Assembly (NCBI GenBank): GCA_038251405.1
Contig: JBBSBH010000023.1
Location: 13,035-77,034 of the forward strand
Reading direction: 5' to 3'
Length of the DNA stretch: 64,000 nt
Origin: JADJLQ01 sp038251405
GTDB lineage: Bacteria; Bacteroidota; Bacteroidia; Chitinophagales; Saprospiraceae
Each line of letters starts with the position of its first letter. Position 1 is the first letter of the stretch. The notes beneath the pieces are model-generated. The model saw nothing but the letters and a program-made list of their open reading frames with translations, did not search any database and was not told where the DNA came from. A program made the translations under genes and the position numbers. Shown in pieces: positions 1 through 7,617 of this stretch.

Positions 1-26
1 CTTCTGTTATCTTTAAGCGGGTTTAA
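1..26 (+). CDS. fabF: 3' end of beta-ketoacyl-ACP synthase II (partial)
   Basis: Only the last codons are in the window. Reading from base 3 they give SVIFKRV followed by TAA at 24-26. Bacteroidota FabF proteins typically end in a stretch like 'NASVIFKRY', and fabF commonly lies directly upstream of rnc, as here (7 bases separate the stop from the rnc start). FabF catalyses the condensing step of fatty-acid elongation. The call rests on a very short tail plus gene order, so it is an inference. Confidence 0.55.
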
Positions 27-33
27 ATTTAAT

Positions 34-771
34 TTGAACATCGTGCTGAGGAAATTATATAATTATTACATCTCAAGCGACAAAGACTTTGCCAAGCGCA
101 TAAAAAGCATGACTGGGGTAACACCTGGAAAGCTAAATTTGTATAAACTCGCATTCTATCACCGGAGTACATTTAATGAGTTGTCAGAGCAAGCTCAAAA
201 CAATGAACGACTTGAGTATCTTGGTGATGCTTTATTAAATAGTATTACGGCCGAATATCTGTATCAAAAGTACCCCAATGGCAATGAAGGTTTTCTTACT
301 AAAATGCGATCTAAAATAGTAAAGCGGAAGACACTCAATTATATCGCTGATGCTATGGGTCTCGATACTTTACTCATGGAGTTTAATCGGACACATATTT
401 CCGTCTCTATGCTGGGGAATGCGCTGGAGGCGTTGATAGGGGCTATGTATATGGAACTTGGCTATGATAAAACGAGACATTTTGTAGTTCAACATTTATT
501 CAGAAAATATCTGGATATCCATGAATTGGAGTTAAATGATGATAATTTTAAAAGCAGACTTTTAGAATGGGGACAGAAAAAAGGTCATGATGTCCAATAC
601 AAAGTACTATCAAAATTTAAGCAAGATCACCGCGATAGATATCGTGTAGTAGTAACCGTAAATGGTGAAGAACTATCCACTGCAGAAGACTTTAATAAGA
701 AAAATGCAGAGCAACAAGCCTCTGAAGCTGCCATAGCCAAACTGGGAATAAAAGAAGTAAGTGAGATATAG
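34..771 (+). CDS. rnc: Ribonuclease III
   Basis: Double-strand-specific endoribonuclease for rRNA and mRNA processing. The RNase III signature NERLEYLGDALL is at residues 57-68 (E61 and D65 are metal ligands). A second catalytic segment, GNALEALIGAMY, is near 128-139, and a C-terminal double-stranded-RNA-binding domain covers about 171-240. At 245 aa the length is normal. In the second segment the Asp of the E. coli enzyme is Asn, while the essential Glu (E132) is kept; I believe this variant is frequent in Bacteroidota. The start is TTG at 34, just after the fabF stop; GTG at 43 is an alternative. It is probably co-transcribed with fabF. Confidence 0.95.
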   Translation: MNIVLRKLYNYYISSDKDFAKRIKSMTGVTPGKLNLYKLAFYHRSTFNELSEQAQNNERLEYLGDALLNSITAEYLYQKYPNGNEGFLTKMRSKIVKRKTLNYIADAMGLDTLLMEFNRTHISVSMLGNALEALIGAMYMELGYDKTRHFVVQHLFRKYLDIHELELNDDNFKSRLLEWGQKKGHDVQYKVLSKFKQDHRDRYRVVVTVNGEELSTAEDFNKKNAEQQASEAAIAKLGIKEVSEI

Positions 772-848
772 GAAGCGCGAAGTGCGAAGTGCGAAGTGCG
801 AAGTGCGAATTACAAATTACAAATTACGATTTACAATTTACGATTTTA
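772..848. repeat. Eleven-unit period-7 tandem array
   Basis: Directly after the rnc stop, eleven consecutive heptamers can be read without a gap: GAAGCGC, four GAAGTGC (779-806), GAATTAC, two AAATTAC (814-827), GATTTAC, AATTTAC and GATTTTA. Period 7 is held strictly while the unit drifts from GC-rich to AT-rich. The array fills the space between the convergent genes rnc and dapA and runs into the last codons of dapA (stop at 838). Other period-7 arrays lie at 45611-45638 and about 60836-60898. Confidence 0.9.
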
Positions 849-1722
849 GAAGTTTGATGGAGGCGGCTAGATTTTGCTTATTTGATGTGGAAAGAGGTAC
901 CAGAGGAAGTCTTACATCTGATGAACAATAACACAGGATTTCAAGACAAGCTTTAATGCCCACCGGGTTTCCTTCTATATAAAGCCACTTGTGTACATCC
1001 AGAAGTTTATCAAAAAGCAATTTGGCCTGATCATTTTTATCTTCCAAAGCGGCATGCACTGCTTTTGAAAATATCCCGGGAAATGCGTTGCTGATCACAG
1101 ATATTACACCGGTAGCCCCACAGGCTATCATTGGTAAAGTAAGCATATCATCACCAGAAAGCATAGTAAAGTCCTTTGGCTTATGCTTCAGGACTTGCAT
1201 GATTATATTGAAATCACCCGAAGCTTCTTTTACTGAGATAATATTCGGATGTTCAGCAAGTTCAAGTATGGATTCAGCGTTAATAGTTACTGCAGTCCTG
1301 GATGGCACATTATACAAAACTATGGGTAATGGTGAAACATCAGCTATAGCATTAAAATGAGCAACCAAACCTGCCTGACTGGGTTTATTATAATATGGAC
1401 TTGCTAACAAAAGAGAATGGAATCCATGAAGATCAGCACTTAGAATTGCATCTATTACTGACCTGGTATTATTTCTGGCAAACATCCCGCAAACTAAAGG
1501 CACCTTATCCTCGTTTGTCTCTAATAAAATATCTAATACTTGCCTGCATTCATAATCATCAAGGGTAGAAGTTTCACCAGTGGTACCTAACGGCACTAAG
1601 AAATCTATCCCTTCATTTAAATTATACCTAATAATTGTAATGAGCGCTTCGCGATCTATTACTCCATTTTTAAAGGGGGTAACCAATGCTGTACCCACAC
1701 CATTAAGATTAGAGGCGGCCAT
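838..1722 (-). CDS. dapA: 4-hydroxy-tetrahydrodipicolinate synthase
   Basis: Condenses pyruvate with aspartate semialdehyde in the first committed step of lysine/diaminopimelate synthesis (cytoplasm). Features of the TIM-barrel aldolase family are visible: GTTGETST at about 46-53, LYNVPSR with Tyr137, and the Schiff-base lysine in SVKEASGD (K165). The 294-aa length is typical. The ATG at 1722 overlaps the end of the upstream DUF6913-like gene by 14 bases, so it is the last gene of an accA-DUF6913-dapA operon. Its C-terminal codons run into the heptamer repeat array. Confidence 0.95.
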   Translation of the reverse strand: MAASNLNGVGTALVTPFKNGVIDREALITIIRYNLNEGIDFLVPLGTTGETSTLDDYECRQVLDILLETNEDKVPLVCGMFARNNTRSVIDAILSADLHGFHSLLLASPYYNKPSQAGLVAHFNAIADVSPLPIVLYNVPSRTAVTINAESILELAEHPNIISVKEASGDFNIIMQVLKHKPKDFTMLSGDDMLTLPMIACGATGVISVISNAFPGIFSKAVHAALEDKNDQAKLLFDKLLDVHKWLYIEGNPVGIKACLEILCYCSSDVRLPLVPLSTSNKQNLAASIKLLKS

Positions 1723-2263
1723 TAAAACTTACTTTATTTAGAATATCAATTAGTTCGCTAATATATTGTTTTATTGTGAAGGTGTCTTTGGTATCCAAAA
1801 TCAAATGGTAAAAATCATCAAATTCGGAGTGTGGGCCTACTTTTGTGATGGACTGAGATTTACATGCTAAATAATGGATAGGTAAACTTTGGCTTATGTC
1901 TGCATTTATTATCATATCGAATTTAGTTTCCAGGAATTTATTTATATCCGTATTCTGAGGAATAAAATATCGGTTGATGTCTTTGAGATTGAAATGTTTA
2001 AAGTGGATGCCACTCGTATCGGCTTCGTGATTAAAAAAACCGAGTAATACCACTTTTGCTCCTTTCTTTTCAAATAACTGAGCCAAATCATTTATCACTA
2101 TATCTTTTTGGACTATGTCAGTGGCTTCAAATAATATCCCCACTTGCATAGACTGCAGAGGCTTTATTTTGATTTCAATAGGTTCAACTTTTTTTCCTAA
2201 TTGTTTTAAAAATTGAGCGTATCTAAGTGAAAATAAAAATTTATTGGATTCCCTAAATTTCAT
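1709..2263 (-). CDS. DUF6913-like protein
   Basis: A 184-aa protein of unknown function that resembles a Bacteroidota-specific family (DUF6913), often found next to dapA. There is no signal peptide or membrane segment. The middle part (about 36-150) looks like an alternating alpha/beta domain, with hydrophobic strands such as SMQVGILFEA and AKVVLLGFF and an acidic FDMIINADIS segment. The ATG lies immediately after the accA stop (TAAATG, no spacer) and the 3' end overlaps dapA, so translation is probably coupled. The family name is from memory of sequence style and context; the role is unknown. Confidence 0.7.
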   Translation of the reverse strand: MKFRESNKFLFSLRYAQFLKQLGKKVEPIEIKIKPLQSMQVGILFEATDIVQKDIVINDLAQLFEKKGAKVVLLGFFNHEADTSGIHFKHFNLKDINRYFIPQNTDINKFLETKFDMIINADISQSLPIHYLACKSQSITKVGPHSEFDDFYHLILDTKDTFTIKQYISELIDILNKVSFNGRL

Positions 2264-3232
2264 TTAACTAACTGTTGAGCTAATTTTCTTGAACTGACCT
2301 ATTTTGCTGTATTTCTGCAGGCGTTTTTTGATTCTTACATCTGGTTTTTCAAGGATTAATTCCGCCAACTCCTTTTTGATATGTTTTTTCAGTATTTTGG
2401 CCATTCCTTCAGGATCAGTATGTGCTCCGCCAATTGGTTCTTTAACAATATCATCTATAATCCCAAATTCAAGATTATGATCAGGGGTAAGTTTTAATGC
2501 TTCAGCAGCTTGCTGTTTAAAATCCCAACTTCGCCATAGGATAGAAGAACACGATTCTGGAGAAATAACGGTATACCAGGTATTTTCCAGCATAAATACT
2601 CTGTCACCAAGTCCTATCCCTAAAGCTCCACCAGAAGCACCTTCGCCTATTACGTAACAAATTATGGGCACCTTTAATCTGGCCATTTCAAATAGATTTC
2701 TTGCAATGGCTTCGGCCTGGCCTCGTTCTTCGGCTTCGGGACCGTGGTAGGCCCCCGGAGTGTCTATGAAAGTAATAACAGGAAGCCCAAATCTTTCTGC
2801 CAGCTTCATTAGTCTCAGGGCTTTTCTGTAGCCTTCAGGGTTTGCCATTCCAAAATTTCGGAATTGACGCATTTTAGTATTTACTCCTTTTTGCTGACCA
2901 ATAATAACTACACTTTGATTATCTATCATGCCTATGCCCCCGACCATAGCTTTATCATCCTTTATTGTACGATCACCATGAAGTTCTATGAAGTTCTTGC
3001 AAATCTGTTCAATATAAAAAAGGGTATAAGGTCGCTCCGGATGCCTAGAAACCTGCACCCGTTCCCAACCCGTGAGCTTGGAATAAATTTCTTTACGGGT
3101 GTTTTTAATTTTCAGCTCCAATTCCTTGATGGGTTCAGTTACATCTACTTCATTCTTCTCTTGGATTTTTTGAAGTTTTGCCAACTCAGCCATTAAATCT
3201 TCTAGCGGTTTTTCAAAATCGAGGAAAACCAT
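2264..3232 (-). CDS. accA: Acetyl-CoA carboxylase carboxyltransferase subunit alpha
   Basis: With AccD it transfers the carboxyl group from carboxybiotin to acetyl-CoA, making malonyl-CoA for fatty-acid synthesis. The 322-aa length and the order of motifs are typical: a coiled N-terminal segment (about 5-55), then GDRTIKDDKAMVGGIG, FIDTPGAYHG and GEGASGGALGIGLGDRV in the crotonase-like carboxyltransferase domain. It is first in the accA-DUF6913-dapA operon. A Bacteroidota-type promoter element (TACCTTTG, minus strand, 3253-3260) lies about 20 bases before the ATG. Confidence 0.96.
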   Translation of the reverse strand: MVFLDFEKPLEDLMAELAKLQKIQEKNEVDVTEPIKELELKIKNTRKEIYSKLTGWERVQVSRHPERPYTLFYIEQICKNFIELHGDRTIKDDKAMVGGIGMIDNQSVVIIGQQKGVNTKMRQFRNFGMANPEGYRKALRLMKLAERFGLPVITFIDTPGAYHGPEAEERGQAEAIARNLFEMARLKVPIICYVIGEGASGGALGIGLGDRVFMLENTWYTVISPESCSSILWRSWDFKQQAAEALKLTPDHNLEFGIIDDIVKEPIGGAHTDPEGMAKILKKHIKKELAELILEKPDVRIKKRLQKYSKIGQFKKISSTVS

Positions 3233-3252
3233 AAGGTCAGTTTAATTTTACG

Positions 3253-3260
3253 CAAAGGTA
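3253..3260 (-). promoter_or_regulatory. TAnnTTTG promoter element before accA
   Basis: On the minus strand the sequence is TACCTTTG, matching the Bacteroidota -7 consensus TAnnTTTG. A TTG lies 17 bases further upstream (3278-3280), roughly at the -33 position. It would drive accA-DUF6913-dapA. Confidence 0.6.
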
Positions 3261-3363
3261 TAAAATATTTAACATCCCAATAAAAGACATAAGTGATTCA
3301 CTAACAAATAGTTATAATTATACCGACTAATAAATTATGCGTTCCTGGTTACGCTGATGTAAA

Positions 3364-3395
3364 TTTGAAAATGGATAAAACATTCATTAGCTTTG
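3364..3395 (+). promoter_or_regulatory. Bacteroidota promoter (TTTG-N20-TAGCTTTG)
   Basis: TTTG at 3364-3367 and TAGCTTTG at 3388-3395 are separated by 20 bases, a good match to the Bacteroidota sigma consensus. The element ends 25 bases before the TTG start of the kinase gene at 3421. Confidence 0.65.
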
Positions 3396-3420
3396 AATTA
3401 ATTAAACAGATTAAAGCGTT

Positions 3421-4419
3421 TTGAAACTATCTGAAACCTTCGATAAATTGACCGAAGATTATATCCGAAAAAAAGGATTTATAAGGCCCGACTGGCAAAT
3501 ATATGATTACCAGAAAGCGGGTGAAGGAAATATGAATTTTGTAGTAAGAGTCTTTTCTGACCATGGTAATATTATCGTTAAACAATCCCGACCTTATGTA
3601 AACAAATATCCTCAAATAGCAGCACCAATAAATAGAATCCTCGTAGAGAAAGCTTTTTATGAAACCATTAATAGCAATCAGGTATTAAAATCATATAGCC
3701 CCAGGATTTTAGGTTTTGATCCCATAAACTATTCTTTGGCTATGGAAGATCTGGGCTTTGGCTCTGATTTTATGGGTATCTATGCTCATCATGAAATCTT
3801 ATCGAAAAATGATATTAACGATTTAGTAATATATTTAAATCAGTTGCATAGATTGGAAATACCCACATTCCCAGACAATTCTGAAATGAAGGCTCTAAAT
3901 CATGAGCATATATTTATTTTTCCCTTTTTAAAAGAAAACGGATTTGATCTCGATACGGTGCAAGAAGGGCTGCAGACCTGGTCTATGAAATATAAAATTA
4001 ATGATGAGCTAAGGCAAGCCGCTATCGATCTTGGTGAACAATACCTTCAATCAGGACCTATTCTATTGCATGGCGATTTTTATCCGGGGAGTTGGCTAAA
4101 GCTTGATTCGGGTCAACTAAAAATTATTGACCCTGAGTTTGCTTTTAAGGGTGATGCTGAGTTTGATTTAGGAGTTATGCTCGCCCATTTGTATTTATCT
4201 GATGTCGACCAGAAACTAATACAAACCTGCAAGGAATTATACCAGTCATACCGATCTATTGATGAGCTATTGCTCAATAAATATATGGGTATAGAGATAT
4301 TGAGAAGGTTGATCGGAATCGCCCAATTACCTATGAGTAAAGATCTCAAATTAAAAAATAGACTGGCAGAAATGGCAAAATCGTTAGTTTTAAAAGGTCA
4401 ACCAACTGATTCCAATTGA
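3421..4419 (+). CDS. APH-fold kinase resembling 5-methylthioribose kinase
   Basis: Small-molecule kinase of the aminoglycoside phosphotransferase/choline kinase fold. The N-lobe carries GEGNMNFVVRV (34-44) and an ATP-lysine in IIVKQSRPYV (K54), strongly reminiscent of MtnK. The catalytic loop is LLHGDFYPGSW (H217, D219), followed by the metal-binding IDPEFAF (D237, E239), again as in MtnK. I infer phosphorylation of a ribose-like or nucleoside-derived sugar; the true substrate is unknown. No other methionine-salvage genes are nearby. The start is TTG behind a good promoter. Its stop overlaps the TTG of the next gene (TTGA), so the two are translationally coupled. Confidence 0.75.
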   Translation: MKLSETFDKLTEDYIRKKGFIRPDWQIYDYQKAGEGNMNFVVRVFSDHGNIIVKQSRPYVNKYPQIAAPINRILVEKAFYETINSNQVLKSYSPRILGFDPINYSLAMEDLGFGSDFMGIYAHHEILSKNDINDLVIYLNQLHRLEIPTFPDNSEMKALNHEHIFIFPFLKENGFDLDTVQEGLQTWSMKYKINDELRQAAIDLGEQYLQSGPILLHGDFYPGSWLKLDSGQLKIIDPEFAFKGDAEFDLGVMLAHLYLSDVDQKLIQTCKELYQSYRSIDELLLNKYMGIEILRRLIGIAQLPMSKDLKLKNRLAEMAKSLVLKGQPTDSN

Positions 4420-5639
4420 AATTAATATTTTGTAGTCTGCTTTTTTTTGGATTTTTTGCTTGCGGCAGCAAAGATCATCCAATTGTATTTGGGAGTAAAC
4501 CAGTAGCCAATCTCAATCTTACAGAAGAAGAACTTTATGATAAAGTATTGGGCTCTTTGGTAGGATCCGCATTAGGAGATGCGATGGGTGCCCCTACGGA
4601 AATGTGGAGCCGAGCCAATATAAAATCAGAATATGGCTATGTCACTAATCTTGATTCCATGATAAGAGAAGCTTCGGCCGAAGGACCCTGGAAATGGAAT
4701 CTACCCGCAGGAGGTACTACCGATGATACCAGGTGGAAAGAGCTTACTTATAATTATCTGATAAAGCAGAATACCAAAACACTGACAGCCAAGGGATTTG
4801 CAGAAGCGATATTATCAAGGTACCAAAATGCTATAGACCAGTATAGTAAAATAAAATCTTTCGACCCTGAACCATATGAGGACAATACCTTAAAGGTGGC
4901 CTGGCTACAAGAATGGGCTAAGGTCGCAAAGCCATATGTCGAAAACGATATCGTTAAGTTTAATAAAAACCTAAATAAATTTTATGGAGGTGAAATGGTC
5001 TGTGCTGGTTTATTGATAGCTCCTGCTATTGGGGCTTTTTATCCAGGTGATCCGGAAGCCGCCTATAATAACATGTATGAAATTGGGATATATGATATTG
5101 GATATGCCAGGGATATATCTGCTTTGGCAGCGGCTCTAACCGCAGTTGGAATGCCTAAAAATGCCAATTCGAACGATCTTTTAGCTACTGCCAGATCATT
5201 GGATCCGGAAGGTTTTTTTAAGAGTAGATTAGTAGGTCGTACTGCTTTTCGCATTGTACAGGAAGCTAAAAACATTAGCAAAATAGCTAAACAGGATAGT
5301 ATTGATATTTTAGAAGCGGCTTTTCACCTTTTAGATAAACACCAGCAAGACATGCCATTTCATGCGGGAGAAATTTACTTGCAGGTAATGACAGCCATGA
5401 TATTTACTGATTTCGATTTCCAAAAAACAATGGAATTTCTAGTTAATTATGGAAGAGATAATGATACTACCTCCGCTATTGCCGGTGGCATTTTGGGAGC
5501 GTTGCATGGTTATAAAAATCTTCCCTCAGATAAATCGAAAATCATCGATGTGAATAAAAATCAACTCCATATTAATCTTGAGAGTCTAGCCCAGGAATTG
5601 ACTAAAAAAATAATTTCCCTTAGCCATTTGAAAAAATAA
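4416..5639 (+). CDS. ADP-ribosylglycohydrolase-family lipoprotein
   Basis: A 407-aa protein with a lipoprotein signal peptide (lipobox FFAC, Cys16), so it is probably anchored outside the cytoplasmic membrane. The DraG/ADP-ribosylglycohydrolase signatures are present: GSLVGSALGDAMGAPTE (46-62), the metal-binding TTDDT (101-105) and a late GRDNDTTSAIAGGILGA segment. These enzymes cleave N- or O-glycosidic bonds of ADP-ribosyl adducts, and related ones act on nucleosides. The TTG start overlaps the stop of the kinase gene. An exported hydrolase releasing a ribosyl product and a cytoplasmic kinase phosphorylating it would fit together; this is inference. Confidence 0.85.
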   Translation: MKLIFCSLLFFGFFACGSKDHPIVFGSKPVANLNLTEEELYDKVLGSLVGSALGDAMGAPTEMWSRANIKSEYGYVTNLDSMIREASAEGPWKWNLPAGGTTDDTRWKELTYNYLIKQNTKTLTAKGFAEAILSRYQNAIDQYSKIKSFDPEPYEDNTLKVAWLQEWAKVAKPYVENDIVKFNKNLNKFYGGEMVCAGLLIAPAIGAFYPGDPEAAYNNMYEIGIYDIGYARDISALAAALTAVGMPKNANSNDLLATARSLDPEGFFKSRLVGRTAFRIVQEAKNISKIAKQDSIDILEAAFHLLDKHQQDMPFHAGEIYLQVMTAMIFTDFDFQKTMEFLVNYGRDNDTTSAIAGGILGALHGYKNLPSDKSKIIDVNKNQLHINLESLAQELTKKIISLSHLKK

Positions 5640-5795
5640 AAGGTACAAAAAATTGATCCTTCTGTTTTGAATAACCAACTAAAGTCCCATTAACTAACTA
5701 TTTTATATTCCTGTGGTATTTTTAATGCAGATCAAGTCTGGATACCCTAATTCTTGAAATTTGTATTCTAAATCATGACTGATAAATACCTAAAC

Positions 5796-6131
5796 CTATT
5801 TCAAAGCAAATCGATCTATAATAATATATCCCCAATTGGCCGCGCAACTATCAGGATCTTTTTTCCAATCTAAAAAGATAGGAATTGGAAATTTTTGTAA
5901 TGGATCACTCAAATCCAACTTGGGACTGATAGGGAGATTTTTAAATAAATAAGAAGATTCTTCAATCTTGATTACCCAATTACCGCAACACCCACATTTA
6001 TCACCCCAGCAAGCACATTTTCGATAATCCAAGCCAATGATCTCACCACTGCTTTTAAATGAAGAATGGTCCTTTGAACAAGCCATGCAAGTAATAAGAA
6101 AAAAAAACCACTTAAAAAGTTTACTCTTCAT
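5796..6131 (-). CDS. Small Cys-rich lipoprotein, unknown function
   Basis: From the ATG at 6131 the product is about 111 aa, beginning MKSKLFKWFFFLITCMACSK, a short lipoprotein signal with lipobox TCMAC. The frame is open up to 6185, but the longer N-terminus gives a poor signal peptide. The mature part has a compact cysteine cluster (CACWGDKCGCCGNW) that could bind metal or form disulfides, and a later lone Cys. I do not recognise the family. It stands alone between two rightward/leftward gene groups. Confidence 0.6.
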   Translation of the reverse strand: MKSKLFKWFFFLITCMACSKDHSSFKSSGEIIGLDYRKCACWGDKCGCCGNWVIKIEESSYLFKNLPISPKLDLSDPLQKFPIPIFLDWKKDPDSCAANWGYIIIDRFALK

Positions 6132-6474
6132 TCTATTGTTATAAACGGATAATAGGATAAAATGGTTTGTTCTAACGTTGATCAATGACTATTATAAATT
6201 GATCGAAATAAAAAAAGCAAAGACTAAATGGAGCATGCTCATACTTTTTATTGCAAATATATCGAGCTGGCCAAAAATATTGATTACAAATAATTTAGTT
6301 ATTATTCATACATTATTAGATATTTATGTATTATTTAATATCATATATGAAATGGTGCGTTTAAATATTCATTGTGGAAAATTAGTATCCTATCAACTTT
6401 GTTTTTAGATCCAAAAAACAATTAATCAATCCGTCTAAATTTGACAAGACTCTTCTAAGCCATACAAAAGAATA
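6132..6474. other. AT-rich intergenic stretch
   Basis: 343 bases between the start of the small lipoprotein and the 3' end of galK. An open frame at 6178-6408 (+) has no recognisable motif and an AT-driven composition, and I do not regard it as a gene. No RNA gene or clear terminator was seen. Confidence 0.5.
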
Positions 6475-7617
6475 CTATAAATAAATCTCTCTTTCACCCA
6501 ATTCAAACTCAATTAATTCGGGATCGAATCCAAATCGCTTTCTATAAGATTTAAATAAATGATGATTGAATGGCTCTTCATATTTTTTATCCATCAAACA
6601 AAGCACGCAACCACCAAAACCACCACCCATCATTCGGGCACCAGCAATGCCCTCCAGCTTTGCTATTTCTACTATATGGTCAGCTTCCACGCAGGAAACT
6701 TCATAGTCGTCTTTCAAACTTTGATGTGTGGCATATAGTAAGCTGCCTGCAGTCTCAAAATTATTTTTATCTACAGCGTGTGCAAATTCATGTACGCGTT
6801 GGTGTTCTGTGATGGCGTGCTTTGCCCGCTTGTATTGTATTGGATCAAATATCGGCATTTGATCCAGTTCTGACATGGTAAAATCCCTATAGCTTCCACC
6901 TTTAGAGTAGAATGATTTTAATTCTTCTAAAGCTGCTTCGCCTTGCTTACGCCTGCTTGAATATCCTCCATCTGTAAGTTCATGATGCACTTTAGTATTA
7001 TATAATCTTAGCCTGTAATCTCCCAGCCTGACATGTATTTCTCTATATTTTAAATTTGCGCAATCCAATAAAATGAAACAATCCTTTTTTCCAAACAGGC
7101 TGGCATATTGATCCATCAATCCGCATGGTGTACCCAATCTATGTTCAATCGTTTGAGCTAGCAAAGCAATCTTTTCTCTTGCCATCGACCACTTATTTAA
7201 CACAGATAATATTTCTATAAAACCAGTTAATAAAGCTGCCGACGAAGATAGTCCGGCACCAGTGGGCAAATCACTATCAATAGTTAAGTTAAATGCCCGG
7301 GTGTGGAATCCACTTTCCGCTAAAACATTCAATCCCATGGTGAAATAGCGGACCCACGGTGCCCGTATAGGTTGCTCAACTCCACTAATATCTATAGAAT
7401 ATTTTTCATGATAAGCGGCAGAATAAACTGAACAAGATTCCGCAAGTGTCTTTCCAATACTCAAACCTATATACCGGTCTATCGCGGCGGGCATTACAAA
7501 TCCCCCATAATAATCTATATGCTCACCAATGAGATTTATTCTACCTGGCGAATGGATAGAGATTTCTGGTTGCCTATTAAAAATCTCTGTAAAAATATCC
7601 CTTGATTTATTTTTCAC
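6475..7617 (-). CDS. galK: Galactokinase
   Basis: GHMP-family kinase making galactose-1-phosphate from galactose and ATP (Leloir pathway). Signatures: SPGRINLIGEHIDYYGGF near the N-terminus, the ATP loop LPTGAGLSSSAAL, and the C-terminal MMGGGFGGCVLCL. The length of about 380 aa is standard. The preferred start is GTG at 7617, which overlaps the stop of the transporter gene in a GTGA; a TTG at 7629 would add four residues. It is co-transcribed with the sodium/sugar symporter, indicating uptake and phosphorylation of galactose or a similar sugar. Confidence 0.93.
   Translation of the reverse strand: MKNKSRDIFTEIFNRQPEISIHSPGRINLIGEHIDYYGGFVMPAAIDRYIGLSIGKTLAESCSVYSAAYHEKYSIDISGVEQPIRAPWVRYFTMGLNVLAESGFHTRAFNLTIDSDLPTGAGLSSSAALLTGFIEILSVLNKWSMAREKIALLAQTIEHRLGTPCGLMDQYASLFGKKDCFILLDCANLKYREIHVRLGDYRLRLYNTKVHHELTDGGYSSRRKQGEAALEELKSFYSKGGSYRDFTMSELDQMPIFDPIQYKRAKHAITEHQRVHEFAHAVDKNNFETAGSLLYATHQSLKDDYEVSCVEADHIVEIAKLEGIAGARMMGGGFGGCVLCLMDKKYEEPFNHHLFKSYRKRFGFDPELIEFELGEREIYL

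Noticed and set aside
772..848. CRISPR-like array
   Set aside because: Units are only 7 bases, without spacers; no cas genes nearby.
6178..6408. Open frame of 76 codons on the plus strand
   Set aside because: No motif, AT-driven composition, overlaps the lipoprotein's upstream region; nothing supports expression.
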